DNA of 64,000 bases from Kuschelorhynchus macadamiae (Eukaryota; Arthropoda; Insecta; Coleoptera; Curculionidae): NCBI GenBank assembly GCA_030620095.1, contig JAUTXW010000538.1, positions 124,001 to 188,000 of the forward strand, written 5' to 3'. The notes below the pieces were generated by a model. The model did no database searches. It was not told the DNA's origin and worked only from the letters and a program-made list of their open reading frames with translations. The translations under genes and the position numbers were made by a program. Below, piece after piece: positions 21,907 through 34,654 of this stretch. Positions within the stretch are counted from its first letter, which is position 1. Every line of letters begins with the position of its first letter.

Positions 21907-23985
21907 CAGGGTGTCCAATTTTGGTTGTAAATGCAAGGTATCTCCGTTATTTGCAAATATTTAGGGTTGAGGTTTTCGCGACACCGTGCCACTTTTTGTC
22001 AAACTCAAGCTGCCGTAATCAGATTTTCCATAGCCCGCCTCGTTTCGGAGATACAGGGCCAAATTGAAAAAGTTGCATTTTGGGACACCCCTCGTATCTC
22101 GGTTATCTTTTAACGTATCGAAAAGGTAAAAACTGGCTCTTATAGAGTTTTTTACGTAGAAGCCAGTGGCGCGGACAGATTTTTACTCGGGGCCGTCGTT
22201 TTTGATACATTACCCAAAGTCACGTTTTTTAAAATGGGACACCCTGTATATTTTTACGGAGTCCTATTCGTCTCATTATGAGCTTTTCAAAAATATATAG
22301 TTATCTATACTTATTTTAAAAAATAAGGCTGCAATTTAGGTTTGTAATAATATCTGTCTATATTTTTCATAGTAAGCCATGGACTGATTGTCAAAAATGG
22401 CTTTGTCACTGCTTTGTCATAAAGTAAATGAAGTTTTGATGTTGATACTAATAGACGTGTTAGTCGCTCTGATTATTACTTTTTAACAAATAGCTGCAAT
22501 CAATTATTTGAAAACTTTGAGCAATATGATATGCTGACCTGTTTCATAGAGAGTCATGAAAATATAAACCCTGCTTCTGAGCTTTATTTCATTAGGTAAT
22601 GTTTTATTTTCATAATTATTATTGCAATCTTTTTTTAAAACTTAAACTTTTATTATATAGGTATCCGGAAAGGAGGCAGCCAAATAAATTAATATTTTAT
22701 AGGCTGAAATCGAATTTAATGAATTTTCGCTCTTTCAAAAAGCCCAGATCAAAGAAACATAACAAAGAGAATAGTGAGGATGATGAAATTAACGTCTTAG
22801 CAAGTGTAAATGTAACGCCTGTAACGTCCTGTAGAAAAATAGAGAATGAAGTGGGTGTAATCTAGTCTCGGGTTCAAACGATTTTAAAGAAACATAAGTA
22901 TAAACCTTATAAAGTCAGAGTTGTGCAAAATCTACATCTTGGAGATGCAGAACGACGTATTGATTTTTGCCAGTGGTATTTACAGAAAATTAATACTAAC
23001 CAAAATTTTGGAAGGGCGGTTATATGGTCCGACGAATCGTATCGTAATCAACATTTGATATTTCCACGCGAGCAACAAGGAAGATTTGGCTTTAATGTCG
23101 CTTATTTCGCACTAGGAACCAAAATAAAATTTCATATTTTTGAAGGAGGTCTCACTGCTAATCGCTACCTTGAAATATTGCAAAATATATTGCCAGAAAT
23201 CATAGAAGATGTCCCTTTAGCACATGTGAATTAAATATATTTCTAACAAGACGGAGCTCCAGCACATAACTCCGAAATTGTGAGGCGGTATTTAGAAGAG
23301 AACTTCCCCGAACGCTGGATTGGAACGCACGGACCTGTCCTATGGCCTCCTAGGTCGCCTGACCTGTCCATATTGGACTTCTTTTTACGGGGTCACACAG
23401 TTCAAGACCTGCGTAACACCACTGAGCAGGCATTTTTGAAATTACAAGCACGCAATGTAGTCATTTCAAATGCACTGGGTAAAATTGCAGAGGTGTGTGA
23501 GAGATGTCTAAGAGAAAATGGAAATCAGTTTGAGCAGTTCTTTTGAACATGGCTAATTACGAAAAATAGATATACTTAATATATTCTTAAAAACTTAAAC
23601 TGTAGCGTTATTTTTAAAATAAGTATAGATAACTATATATTTTTGAAAAGCTCATGATAAGACGAATAGAACTACGTAAAAATATACAGGGTGTCCCATT
23701 TAAAAAAAATTATCTGTCACGCCACTGGATTCTACGTAAAAAACTCTATAAGAGCCAGTTTTTACCTTTTCGATACGTTAAAAGATAACCGAGATACGAC
23801 GGGTGTCTCAAAATGCAATTTTTTCAATTTGGCCCTGTACCTCCGAAACGAGGCGGGCTATGGAAAATCTGATTACGGCAGCTTGAGTTTGACAAAAAAG
23901 TGGCACGGTGTCGCGAAAACCTCAACCCTAAATATTTGCAAATAACGGAGATACCTTGCATTTACAACCAAAATTGGACACCCTG
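21907..23985 (+). mobile_element. Tc1/mariner-superfamily element, 2.08 kb, about 400-bp TIRs
   Basis: Both ends read cagggtgtcca outward-in and are flanked by TA (21905-21906 and 23986-23987), the mariner target. The left arm runs to about 22345; the right arm starts about 23595. The left arm carries about 45 extra bases near 22165-22215. Each arm contains the cagggtgtcc motif twice, once at the tip and once internally near 22239/23690. Unlike the 18.5- and 43.3-kb elements, the transposase coding region is entirely between the arms. Confidence 0.9.
22531..23546 (+). pseudogene. Mariner-superfamily transposase, frame intact but three nonsense codons
   Basis: Exon 1 ends at 22595 (coding MLTCFIESHENINPASELYF, then IR), followed by a 65-base intron (22596-22660, GTAATG...TATATAG). 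Exon 2 opens with YPERRQPNK and continues in one frame to 23546. All three catalytic Asp residues are present: WSDES, QDGAPAH and SPDLSILDFFLRG, with 41 residues between the second and third. The defects are in-frame stops only: TAG at 22863-22865, TAA at 23232-23234 and TAA at 23244-23246, the last just before QDGAP. The two TAA codons stand where CAA would be expected, compatible with C-to-T decay. The exact initiation codon is uncertain. Confidence 0.82.
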
Positions 23986-24000
23986 TACAAGCAGGCATAA

Positions 24001-25295
24001 AGTATAAAGGTATTAGTTAGTCATGGCCATTTATCGTGTGTCGGACTATACCACGGCCTGCTTCATAATGATTGTTTTCGATCCGAATAACATACAAAAC
24101 TATCTTCTGGCGTCAATTGAGTCAAACATTGTGCAAAATTTTGGTAAAAAGTAATCCCGAAAGGCAGCCGTTTCTTCGTTGCAAAGTCCGTTGTTTCAGG
24201 ACTGTAATGAACCGATTATAATGGTCCTAGGACTATGACTGTAATGAATATATTACGGTCCTAGGGCTATAATGAATTCGTTAGAGCTACTCAGTCCGAA
24301 AATGATCAAAATTATGTCATTATGATATGTACGCCATAAGTGTCTAAGATAAAAATATATTTAAGAAAATCGCAACTGGCGCCACAGTCACGGATTCCAG
24401 TTTGAGAATGAATCATTCCTGTCACAAATTTAATTGGAAACTGGTTGTTTTTTGTTTTGCAAGAGCAATATTTATAGGAAGAGAGGTTTCATAATTTTAG
24501 CATCCACAAAACATTAATTTACTGTAACATTATTTAATAGTATACAATATCAAGTACAGTACTAAGCGTATAATTAAATATATTTTATAAGCGATATAAA
24601 ATATTATAGCAACATTTATCAATTACGAGTTTGCTTGCAGTAGACCGGAAAAATTTGGATAAGACGTTGACATATTAATATATTCCCAAATTAATTAACT
24701 TTTTAACGAGAAAATTGGAATCCCAATTATCTCATTGTTATCGTAATGGCAATGCGCTCGAAGCGTGATCTTAGGACAGAGGGGGATCTCGTCTTGAGCT
24801 TTGTGTGGTGAAATATCAGTCTGAATTTCGTAAGTTGCGATTAAATCAGAAATTGATTATCAGGGTAATTAACCCGTAGCTACAGACACGGGGTCATTTT
24901 GACCCTTTGGTGGTTCCATTTCGTACTTTTTCTTGTCTCAAATACTGTCCACGCATCTTGGTATCTTTTCATCGATCAGAATTGAGTTTATAGTTCGAAA
25001 CTTATAATGGAGATGCGAAAAACTTGAATTTTTATCCCAATTTTAATGTTTAACACTGCGTATCCATGGCAACGGCCTGGTTTCGCCACATTTCTTTCTC
25101 CCTTTCGTCGGGGGCTTCAAATCTGTGTTGCATACTATACTAAGGCGGTAATTCTTATATTTATAAAACTATATAAACGTTTTTATGTTTTTGATATTTT
25201 TATTACCTTTTCAGTTGATATCGTATAGGTTTTGAAAAACTTATTTTTATTCCCCTCGAAGGGGGAGGAATTGTACTCGTACATCGAAAAATTCA
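24001..25295. other. Intergenic tract with a 36-bp tandem pair
   Basis: At 24199-24275 a unit containing actgtaatgaa and ggtcctagg occurs twice with a period near 37. Otherwise nothing is recognised. Confidence 0.5.
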
Positions 25296-25299
25296 CCCT

Positions 25300-26150
25300 C
25301 CTAGGCTCTTAGAGCTCTTCACGTTTTAGGGTTTCTAGTTGCCAAACATCATGTTTTCTCAATTCCGTCGGCTTGTCGGTCGGTCTGTACGCAGCATAGC
25401 TCAAACACTTTTTATCCGATTGACTTCAAATTTTGGTCAAAAATTAAGGGTCATAATGGGGTGAAATGTATACGTTTTGGTACAAATTCAGCATAATGGA
25501 GACCTAGTGAAATGTAAAAAAAATCATTACTAATAACTACTAAAATTTTGCACAAAAATCAAGTATTACCTAGAAATCTACTGGTAAAATTTTGCTACCA
25601 GTCCAAGATGGCAAAACAAAATGGCGCCCTAATAAAACATTTAAAAAATCAGCCTGAAAAAACTACTTATTAAATTGTTTCAATTTTGTCTAAGAATTAA
25701 GTATGATCTAGAGATGAACTGGTAAACTTATGGTACCAATTGAAGATGGCGGAACAAAATGGTGGCCAAATAAAATGTTTGTATTCGTGGAAAAAATCCT
25801 CTTCCAAGGGTTTACATAGCTTCAAGTGTTTTAGTGTTTCTAGTGACTAAAAAACTCGTTTTCTTAGTTCTGTCGGTCTGTCTGCCTGTCAGTTTGCATT
25901 ATAGAGAAAAAACTACTTAAAATATTTAATACGGCGGAACAAAATGGTGAACTGTTAAAAAAGTATCACTAAAAACTAATTACCTCAAATTTTGCACATA
26001 AATCAAGTGTTACATGAGAATGTACTGGTAACTCTTGGTATGAATCCAAGATGGTGGTTTAATAAAATATTTAAAAAATCAATCTGAAAAAACTACTTAT
26101 TAGATTAATTTCAGATTTTGTGCAAGCATTAAGTGTGATATAGGTATAAA
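25300..26150 (+). repeat. 'aagatggcgg' dispersed tandem repeat, block 1
   Basis: Starts with a conserved head (cacgttttagggt, catgttttctcaattccgtc, ggtctgt) and continues as degenerate units of about 130-145 bp, each with ctggtaa, ttttggta, atccaagatggcgg, aacaaaatgg and aaaaactactta. Four to five units are visible. Related blocks lie at 29.7, 35.0 and 36.2 kb. Confidence 0.75.
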
Positions 26151-26154
26151 CTAG

Positions 26155-26785
26155 ATAAACTAACTATGAGTTATTGTATGTAATAAATGTTTTTTGCAGT
26201 ATGTTACTGTGTGTTAATAAAACTAAAACGGGAATCAATAAAAAATTGCTTCTAAAATGCTATAAAATTATTTAAGGATTTTTTAAAATTTATTATATAA
26301 TTTTAAATGAAATGGGGGCATTTTGACCTGACATTTGTGGATATTTTATTGAAATGCCATGTCTGTAGTTACGGGTTCAATAAAAGGAAGCAACGAGAGC
26401 TTTTTGTTTGTGGAAGAGGGGAACTTCCGGAGACTAATGTGTATATACGACCGCAAAACTCCCAAATATTGACTTTTTTCTATTCTAAAATGAATAGGTC
26501 CTATAAAAAAATGCTTTTCCTGAAAGTTGTAGATATTTCAAAACTTATCTTTTGAGAGGTGTTTGGTGAGAAGCTTTGATTAGTTTCCGAAAATCGCAAA
26601 ATCTTAAAAATGAGGTAATGTAAATGTCAATAACTTATGCAATTTGCAACACACGTCTGAAACTTCGTACAAATATAGCATACGTGATGTAAACGTCTAT
26701 CCAAAATATCGGCTCTCTGTCTTTATTTGTTAACGATTTTTGACTATTTGTTTAACCCAATTAACACAATAATTCTGCTGCAAAC
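26155..26785. other. Intergenic tract, nothing recognised
   Basis: AT-rich; an 82-codon ORF (26307-26555) has no recognisable domain and is not called. Confidence 0.4.
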
Positions 26786-26793
26786 GAGAGCAT

Positions 26794-27972
26794 CAGGGCC
26801 GTTCCTAGTGGTTCGGCCTTTGTGCCAATATTAAAAATGCCGTTCTTTAAGAAAATACAAAAATACAAATTTTGTACTATATTTTATTCAATTTTAAGCT
26901 ATACATTAAAAAATAAAGTAAAAGCACAAATGTAATAATAATTCATAAAAATCTAAACGTAATTACAACATAAAATATTAAAGAGATATTTTTCTGACCT
27001 TGATATTTGCAAATTCATTAAATTTTAATGGTCTAACTTTTCGGAAATATTATTCTCTATTGAAATAATTAATTTTATTTTAACCCCTTTAGGGTGGTAT
27101 TTCGAAATAATCGTCTTAAAGTCTTATTTAGTTGAGATATTAAGTATAAGTAAATTATTATTTTACAACTTTTTAGATTATTGTTTTTTAAAGTCTTGAC
27201 AAAAGAATCTTAAAAATCTCTTTAAAATTTATTTAAAGAAGTATTATTAAAAGGTAAAAATACATTGAAAAGTTAAAGACATAATTTAAATAAATTGAAA
27301 AAATTATTTTTAAACAAATATTTTTGAAAGCCGTTGACGAGAGGGTCGTGTTAAAATATCATTTGATTGATAAGAGATTGTGAAAAATATCACATATTAC
27401 AGAATTTCAAACTACAAAGGCAAGTAAAAAGAATAAATTCATTTTATTACTTCCTTAGGGGTTAAATTTCGATAAACACGGCAATTGATTTTAAATAAAT
27501 ATTTTTAAAATCACATTTAGGTAAATATTTAAAACGGAATTTTAATAAAATCAGAAATTCATTATAACATAATTATGCTTAAAAGCCTTTAATTAAGAAA
27601 TTATTCACATTTAGTTTGTACAAAATATTAATCTCGCATTTTTCTACCCTTTTAAGGGTGGAATTTGCATTGAGCAAAGAATTCTCCTAAAATCTCATTT
27701 AATTCAAGCGAGGTTTTTAACAAAAATATTTTCTTATCTCGACTTGTATAACAAAAAAAATGTCCATGCTAAATATAAATATTTTATTTCTAACGATTAT
27801 ATGTAGGTACAGACAGATCAATCAATAAATAAATATATTTATTTATTTATATATTATTTATAATCAATTTAACAAAGGACAAAAATATGTAATTCACAAA
27901 TATTGTCAATATTGCCCAAGAATCGGCAGCCTTTGTGCACGCACAACCTGCACACCCCTAAAAACGGCCCTG
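26794..27972 (-). mobile_element. Non-autonomous hAT element related to the 60.2-kb element
   Basis: The ends read cagggccgttcctag (26794) and, in reverse complement, cagggccgtttttaggggtg (27972). They match respectively the right and left ends of the 60180-63973 element, so this copy lies in the opposite orientation. Flanking 8-mers gagagcat (26786-26793) and gagagcag (27973-27980) match at 7 of 8. The 1179-bp interior has no transposase and shows degenerate internal repeats with ccctttagggtgg-like words at 27087, 27459 and 27648. Confidence 0.85.
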
Positions 27973-27980
27973 GAGAGCAG

Positions 27981-29690
27981 ATAGATTAGACAAATAAAGC
28001 TTCTAAGCAATATAATGTATTTAAAATTCTTAATTACTGATACGTATTTATTTTTGCAGAATTTAGATCTGGGAAAGAGCTACAAAAACTTACTTTAACG
28101 AGTTTCATTCTGAGGTTAAGCACGTCCACAATGTTACGAAAATATACACAAGAAGATATAATATTAACCTACTTTTCCAAAAGTATACTATATTTAAATG
28201 ATCTCATCTTTAATAGAAGCGCAGGCCCGGACTTGGTAACAAAAATATAAATTAATCAATGAATAAATGTCGATTGTCTAATTAATTATTATTTTTTTCT
28301 TAAGTAATTACCAAAATATTAGAAAATCACGTTTCACTTTGGTGCATATATTCTGGATATTCGGCGTAGAAACTGTTATCGGGATTATTAGAAATACAGA
28401 GATCAGCCTAATTAAAATTATGTCAGAGGTCGACAACCTCTCTAACGTAGGTTGAACTGTTCACCCAAATTAAGAATGAACAGCGGGCTACCTAAAATTT
28501 TAGTAATATCTAGTGATACAAAGAAATGAAAAAATAAACATTAATCGAATTAATTAATTAATGTTCGTCAGAAGCATTTGTAGAGGCACAAAATATATCT
28601 ACTGGATGCGAAAGTGTTAATATTCGCCATATATATCCGTATTCAGCAGCTGTATTGTGTTGTAATAATGTTATAGATTTCCTAATTACACTTTTAATAA
28701 ATTAAATACAACGATTTTCGTTCTAAAATGCTTTTAGTTGCAAACTGTAATACATTTTGAACGTGTCGCGACGGCCATACCTGACCTAAAAGAGAGAGAG
28801 CTGTACCAACAGTGGTCTAGACGCAGTGACGGCAACAGCTACACGTTATAGCGTGGAATATTTGTTAGTTGGCGTCCGCCGACTCCAACTAGAAAATTGG
28901 TCACGCTTCTTATCAAAATAATTTACATCTGGTAGATGTAATCTAAGGTAGAGGATTATCAAATAAATAGAATTTATGTACGTATGTGCTTAAATTGGCC
29001 TAAAAGATTAAGAATTCCAATATAAGTCATAAGGTAATGTGAAAATCCTGTAATTTTATTATAGGATTTTTTGGTATACATGCATATATTCTTTTGTTTA
29101 ACATTTGAATACACTTTCAGGTTAATTCGAAAAGGTGTGATTTGAAGATTGTGAAGTTAGATATAATTAAATTTCTTCTTATTTGTTACACATTTATGAT
29201 TACCCCTGTGCATGAAGCTGTTGTTTTTAGAGGTAACTCATGCCAGGCTACTATACTTGACGCCTAAGTTCACCCACGTTTTGTGGGCACTGCCTAAAAT
29301 TTGTTGTTCTCATGCCCATCATGCTCCATACATATTCTATGGTGTAGAATGCGCTTTCAAAAAGAAAATTTTTTAGTTCGTATTTTAATCTATTAGTTGA
29401 TAATACTCTTAATATCAAAGGCATTTTATTATAGATATTTCCACATAGAAAAAGTGTGTTTTTTTGAAAACATGCATACTTGTCTTGGCAGAATTATAAT
29501 ATTTTACTTGTGAAATAAATTCTTATTTTTTAAAATAAATAGGGTGGATTCTCAAATCAACAGCGAGGGAAGTGTTAATATTTTTAGATTTTTAAAATAT
29601 GTTTTACATGATTCGCGGTATTTGGCATTTGTTAGAATTCTAATTGTATACTTTTGTACTACAAATACCCAATACCAATCTGTTTAAACA
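27981..29690. other. Intergenic tract, nothing recognised
   Basis: AT-rich with a modest GC-richer stretch at 28760-28900. No exon with convincing splice sites was found. Confidence 0.45.
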
Positions 29691-30015
29691 TCTCAGTGTA
29701 GTGTTTCATAACGCAACTGCGATTCAATGTTTGCTAAGTAAATAGTTTTATATGTATCTGTATGAAGATGCTTAAAACCACACTTGATATTTGTGCAAAA
29801 ATTAAGGTACATGTTATTAATAATGATATTTTTTCCAAAATTTGAAGTAACCCGGGTTAGTAGATTTTGAACTATGCCGCATACAGACAAACCGACGGAA
29901 ATGTAAGAACATGTTTTCCGGGGTTTAGGACCCTAAAACGTAAAGATCTGCAAAAATGAGGGTAATTTTTTCACGATTACAATGCTTCCCTTTTATGAAG
30001 GAAGTAAAGATCTAT
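29690..30015 (-). repeat. 'aagatggcgg' family repeat, inverted partial copy
   Basis: The reverse complement contains the family head ('tacgttttagggtcctaaa', then 'acatgttcttacatttccgt', cggtttgtctg) followed by cttcaaattttgg and a cacaaatatcaag segment, as in blocks 1 and 3. The 65-codon minus ORF here is repeat-derived. Confidence 0.6.
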
Positions 30016-32270
30016 TTTGACAGACACATCTTATATTTTTCAATGATAATACTTTTACTCTTTTTGTTTCTTTTTCACATTTCAATGATTAATCAAGTTG
30101 CTCAAGATGTTTTGAAGAAATTAAATAAAATCTGAAGAGTAAATAATTTTAATATCTTGAATCTCAGACAAAGAAAATAAGAGCAAAGTCCTGCTAAATG
30201 AAACTATTTGTCTCAATACTTGCTATATTTTAGGTGATCAATCCACAGGAATGATGGACGTCTTAGACCTGTAAATACGATATGGACGTTGTTGTTCTGG
30301 CTGTTTGTTTACAATTGAATCAATACAACACCACGTGCTGAAGGCATGCTTTAAAAGAGATAAAATGTCTGAAAATATTATTGTACATCTTTTTGAAAAT
30401 CATTATAGGCACAAATATCATGCTTTAATTTATGCATTCATTCAATCCTCTAAAATGTATCATGCATAGGGTACTGTATTTGGAAAGAGATACCCACCTT
30501 TCAGCAAAGAAATTTGTTCTAATCTTTCGTAGCAAAAGTACTAAGTAGTAATCATAGGTAATTACTGTAATATATTTAGAAGGCAATGTTCTCACCAAAA
30601 CGTGTTTCCTGTTATTAGACCGTGTCAAACCAAAATTAATTTCCGATTTTTCACCTTCCGTTGCAAGAGGCATCTACAGTGATTTTAACTCCACGAGATT
30701 CAGGTTCAGGCGGGCTTTTATACCCGTGTTGAGATCAGTTTCAGCGTGTGATATAGAATGTAACCCGATAAATTTCAATACATTCTCGAAAGTTGTTGAT
30801 TTTTACATTTATAATAATATGTTTAGTGGAAATACTGATGTTTAGTTACAGTATATATAATATTTCTTTTATATTTCGCTCTTGTATGTTTTCCCGAGTC
30901 TAGTAGATACACAGCTTTCTGTTTTCCCAACATACCTACACTTTAAACACTTAAATGAAACCAATAATTTTTCTAAATATCAAAATAATGTGCGAATTTT
31001 GACAGGGAATAAGCAAAACGTAGCTGAGGAACTAAGAGTTTTAATTGCCATGCCAACTAGATCTAATTCTTAAACATTTTTAGAGAAACCGGTGGTTATA
31101 ATATTTTTTTGTACACAGATAGATCAGACAAAACAACTGAGCAATTTAATTTTTTAATTGGTTAAATAAAATTATAGCTGTAAAAAAGATTGCTAACTGC
31201 GTCGTTGCAGCAGCAGGTCCGTATGGAATCCTCATAAAGAACTAGGTCCTAGATCCCATATAATAGCATTGTTAACATTGCAGAAATTGTATAAATCGAG
31301 AACACTCCCAAATAATTCCAAAAAATAAGAAATGCAACTAGCAGGACTCAATTTGCTCGCATGATTATAAAATACCCTATTAAAAAGACATCAAAAACCA
31401 ATCTGGCCATATCAAGCAGAGGTACCATTTTCATAAAATCAATTGGTACCCGTTTTACAGGGGATTAGATCAAGACATATATTCTGCGGTTATATCAATC
31501 TATTCTCTGACCTATCTGTTCTCCACCTGAAAAGTACAGATTCATCATAGATCATAGAAGATAATTAAAATTTTTAATTCAGTTCAGTTTAGGCAAGATT
31601 TCGGTTCATTAAATTTTGAAATTAGAAGGCCACCATGATTATCTGACAAGAACCTCTTGGATTTTTTTTGACATTTACGGTTTACCGAATATTAGAGTAC
31701 AAGGCCTATGAAGTATAACTTCCATGAACACCTGATAAGAATCTCTTGAATTATCATTTAAAATAGATGTGAAGAATAGTTGGTTTTTTAACGTTATTAA
31801 ACATAACATAAAAAGCACATAATGTTGGAAAATGCCAGATAATCGTTAGCTAAAAGAATAAAAGCCGACTGAGAGACGCTTAAGAACTGAGTTGTTTTAA
31901 ATTTTCCTTTTTTTAAATGCTTCTGTTTGGTTTGACTTGTAACAAGGATTCCGGCTGGGCATTGTCAACTCAAGAAATAATATTTTAAGTTAAGTCACAT
32001 TAATCTTTGCGTTGTAGACATGCACAGAGCATGTGAACAGGAGATGGAGATTTATAGCAATTTTCATTATTATCTCATAACTAAACATATAATTTCTTAT
32101 ACTAACCTTTGAATAAACCATTTTTGACACTCTATGAAATAAACTAAAGAAGCACAAAGATGTGAGCACTAGCTTTCAAACTATCCAAACAGGAGTATCA
32201 CTACTAAACTTCTTCCGGCACTACAGACGGGTAAATGATATACAATTAAGAATACATACCGAACAAATTT
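30016..32270. other. Intergenic tract with a partial MITE relative
   Basis: 30940-31075 resembles the interior and right half of the MITE at 15.94 kb ('aataatttttctaaatat', gcaaaacgtagctgaggaac, ctaagagtttta). No gene seen. Confidence 0.45.
30600..30745 (-). repeat. Dispersed repeat shared with 38565-38725
   Basis: Both contain gaccgtgt.aaa, aattaattt, a tttca.c.tccgtt block, a catct.cag block and gttcagg...ta.acccg.. in the same order. The minus strand has a ctgtaga...ggtgaaaa arrangement, possibly a degenerate Penelope-type terminal repeat. Confidence 0.4.
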
Positions 32271-32273
32271 TAC

Positions 32274-32499
32274 TTGCGGACTAAATGGCGATTGAAGATT
32301 AGCCGTGTTTAAATATTCATATTTAATTGGGACTTTTTTAATTGGGGAAGATAATGCTCGCACGCTTTTGTTACTTGTCATGTTGAATAACAACGGATCA
32401 TACAGCAAGAGCATGCTCCTAGTTAGATAATATTCAATTCGTGATCTTGTCTTGTTTTTTCGGCGGACAGAAACATGTTTATCCGGATCGTTAGAAACT
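32274..32499 (-). CDS. Possible internal coding exon, unidentified
   Basis: An open stretch between an acceptor-like tttttatttag (ends 32500) and a donor-like GTAAAA (from 32273). It encodes 75 codons beginning VSNDPDKHVSVRRKNKTRSR and ending LNTANLQSPFSPQ. Composition is less AT-rich than the surroundings and includes several CG-containing codons. The entry is phase-shifted by one base and the exit is phase 0. No family was recognised and no neighbouring exons were found. It could be an exon of a gene whose other exons lie in the surrounding non-repetitive DNA, or a chance ORF. Confidence 0.35.
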
Positions 32500-32733
32500 C
32501 TAAATAAAATTTTGTCGCAAACAGTTCGGATACATATTAGGTTATGCCATAAATTAAACTTCATTTTAATTGCCTGTTGTGCAAACATTCATTACATGTG
32601 ATACTCATTAGGTACTCGTAAGAGAGAGAAGTATTGTAATCCAGAAAACAGCGCGGTTTTTACAGATATTCACGTTATAAGTTTACAGGAGGTTCAGATT
32701 TTCCCAATTCGGTCCGTCTGTTTGCCCGGATGG

Positions 32734-32807
32734 GAACTATCACGGTTATTTTTATATATTATATTTATATATACGGATTGGAACTATCACGGTTATTTTA
32801 TATATTA

Positions 32808-32850
<43 letters not shown>
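32734..32850. repeat. 47-bp tandem pair and (TA)n microsatellite
   Basis: gaactatcacggttatttt recurs at 32734 and 32781, followed by TA repeats at about 32811-32848 abutting the next element. Confidence 0.85.
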
Positions 32851-32857
<7 letters not shown>

Positions 32858-34654
32858 CCGGGTGACCATGAAACTACTACCCAGGACATCATTTGACAAC
32901 GGCTAGAGATAAAAATATAGAAATTTGTGTATTGATAGGGTTGAATATTGTGAACATTTGCAACATAAAAACAATTGAATATCGTTTCCGGTTTCCCCGG
33001 AAATGACCGCTACTTCATTATTTTAAATGGAACACCCTGTATATTTTATGTTTTTTTAACACTCTTCACAATTCTAAACAACTTCTGTATAACATAACTT
33101 AAGTCTAAAATGTATAGTTTTCCAAATAAAGCCACTTACAGATGTGCCATAATTCCCACTTATTTGTATTTTATGGAAAACGAAGTAGGCCAGGATAAAA
33201 ACAATAACGGTTATTTACTCTTTATTCAAGTCTTCATCCAACAAATGTTCCAAGTTTTAAAAAAATGTGTTTTTCGCAAATCGATTTTTTAAGTTTTGAT
33301 CAGACCCTGTAACATAACGGGTCAACTGACTGGAACAAAACCTTTACTACCCAACCCAACTTTTTTATCTTTTATCCACACATGACAAATTCAACTTCCA
33401 TAGACCACTGCAAATTGCAAACTTGAAAATTTATTTTACTAGCACTTATTTAATTATACCACCGGCAAAGTTGGCCATGGATTCAAAATAATCTACTGTT
33501 CTATCTATTAAAGTTATTATTATAGTTAGAATTTTCCATAAACCATCGGCAATATTCTACTCGCCGAGCAAAGTCATTAACACCCAAGTGTTGGTGGATT
33601 TGGTATTTGTAGGGCTTTCTTCAAAATATTCCTTGCACTTTCTCTGTTAACTCCAACTTCACTTTGATTTTGGCGAGTAGAAATACTTGGATCAGCATTC
33701 ACACATGCCAGAACGTTTATTTCAGCTTCTTCACTAATAATGAACTTTCCTTCATTTTCATTTTAGGGAACTGTTTTCACATGTTGTACTAGGCACAGAA
33801 AATAGGCATAGCAGGGTTGGTTTCTGTCGGGGTATCGCTCTGCGTGGAGTGTTTGAGCCTGCTTTTTATTTTACAAGCACTCGCCATAAACGAGAAGCAT
33901 ATCTATTTGTTCCACCCTTGTAATTGCCATTTTAAAGAGATTACAAAGAACTTTTAGTTTACACCAATAGAGACACGAAATAAAGCACGAGAATTTACAA
34001 AAAGTGCAACAATCTGGCAAGCCCACAAGTGATGAAAGTTACTTGTCAAAATTCAATTGTTTTTAAAAACCATAGCAACCTCTGTCAAAGTTAATATGAT
34101 TATTTTAATTTCAGCAAAAATTTGTTTATAGGTAGTTATCACACTACGTTAAGTTATCATTAACTTAACTTTCATAAACAACTGTAAAATTGAAAATTAG
34201 GTATCATATTTTTATGATGTTAATATTTATCTAAACCGAAACACAGTCAGCTGACTCGTTATGGTACAGTACAATCTTTTCTTTTCTGACATTTTGTTGG
34301 ATGAATGCTTGAATAAAGAGTAAATAACCTTGATTGTTTTTTCCTGGCCAATCCGTTTTTCCATAAAATACAATTAAGGGGGAATTATGGCACATTTTTA
34401 AGTGGATTTATTTGGAAAACTATACATACATACATACAAAAGTTGTTTAGAATTGTTAAGAGTCAAAAAATATAAAATATACAGGGTGTTCCAATTAAAA
34501 CAACGTCGCGGTCATTTCCGGGGAAAACGATATTCAATTGTTTTTATATTACAAATGTTCACAATATTCAACCCTATCAACACAACAAATTCCAAATTTT
34601 TTTCTCTACCGGTTTTCAAATGGCGCCCTGGGTAGTAGTTTCATTGTCACCCGG
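32858..34654 (-). mobile_element. Mariner-superfamily element, C-terminus deleted, about 450-bp TIRs
   Basis: The ends read ccgggtgaccatgaaac (32858) and, in reverse complement, ccgggtgacaatgaaac (34654). The arms extend inward to about 33325 and from about 34210, sharing ctctttattcaag and catccaacaaa. Each arm has an internal ggaacaccctgtata motif. TA precedes the left end; the right flank reads AT, so the target duplication is not clean. Confidence 0.82.
33440..33941 (-). pseudogene. Mariner-superfamily transposase, N-terminal half, decayed
   Basis: From the ATG at 33941-33939 the minus strand reads MAITRVEQIDMLLVYGECL then a stop, then (in shifted frames) HAERYPDRNQ and EINVLACVNADPSISTRQ, the latter typical of DUF4817-type transposase N-termini, with VNRESARNILKK after it. 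DFARRVEYCRWFMEN follows near 33560. The catalytic DDD half is absent. Several stops and frameshifts are present. Confidence 0.7.
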
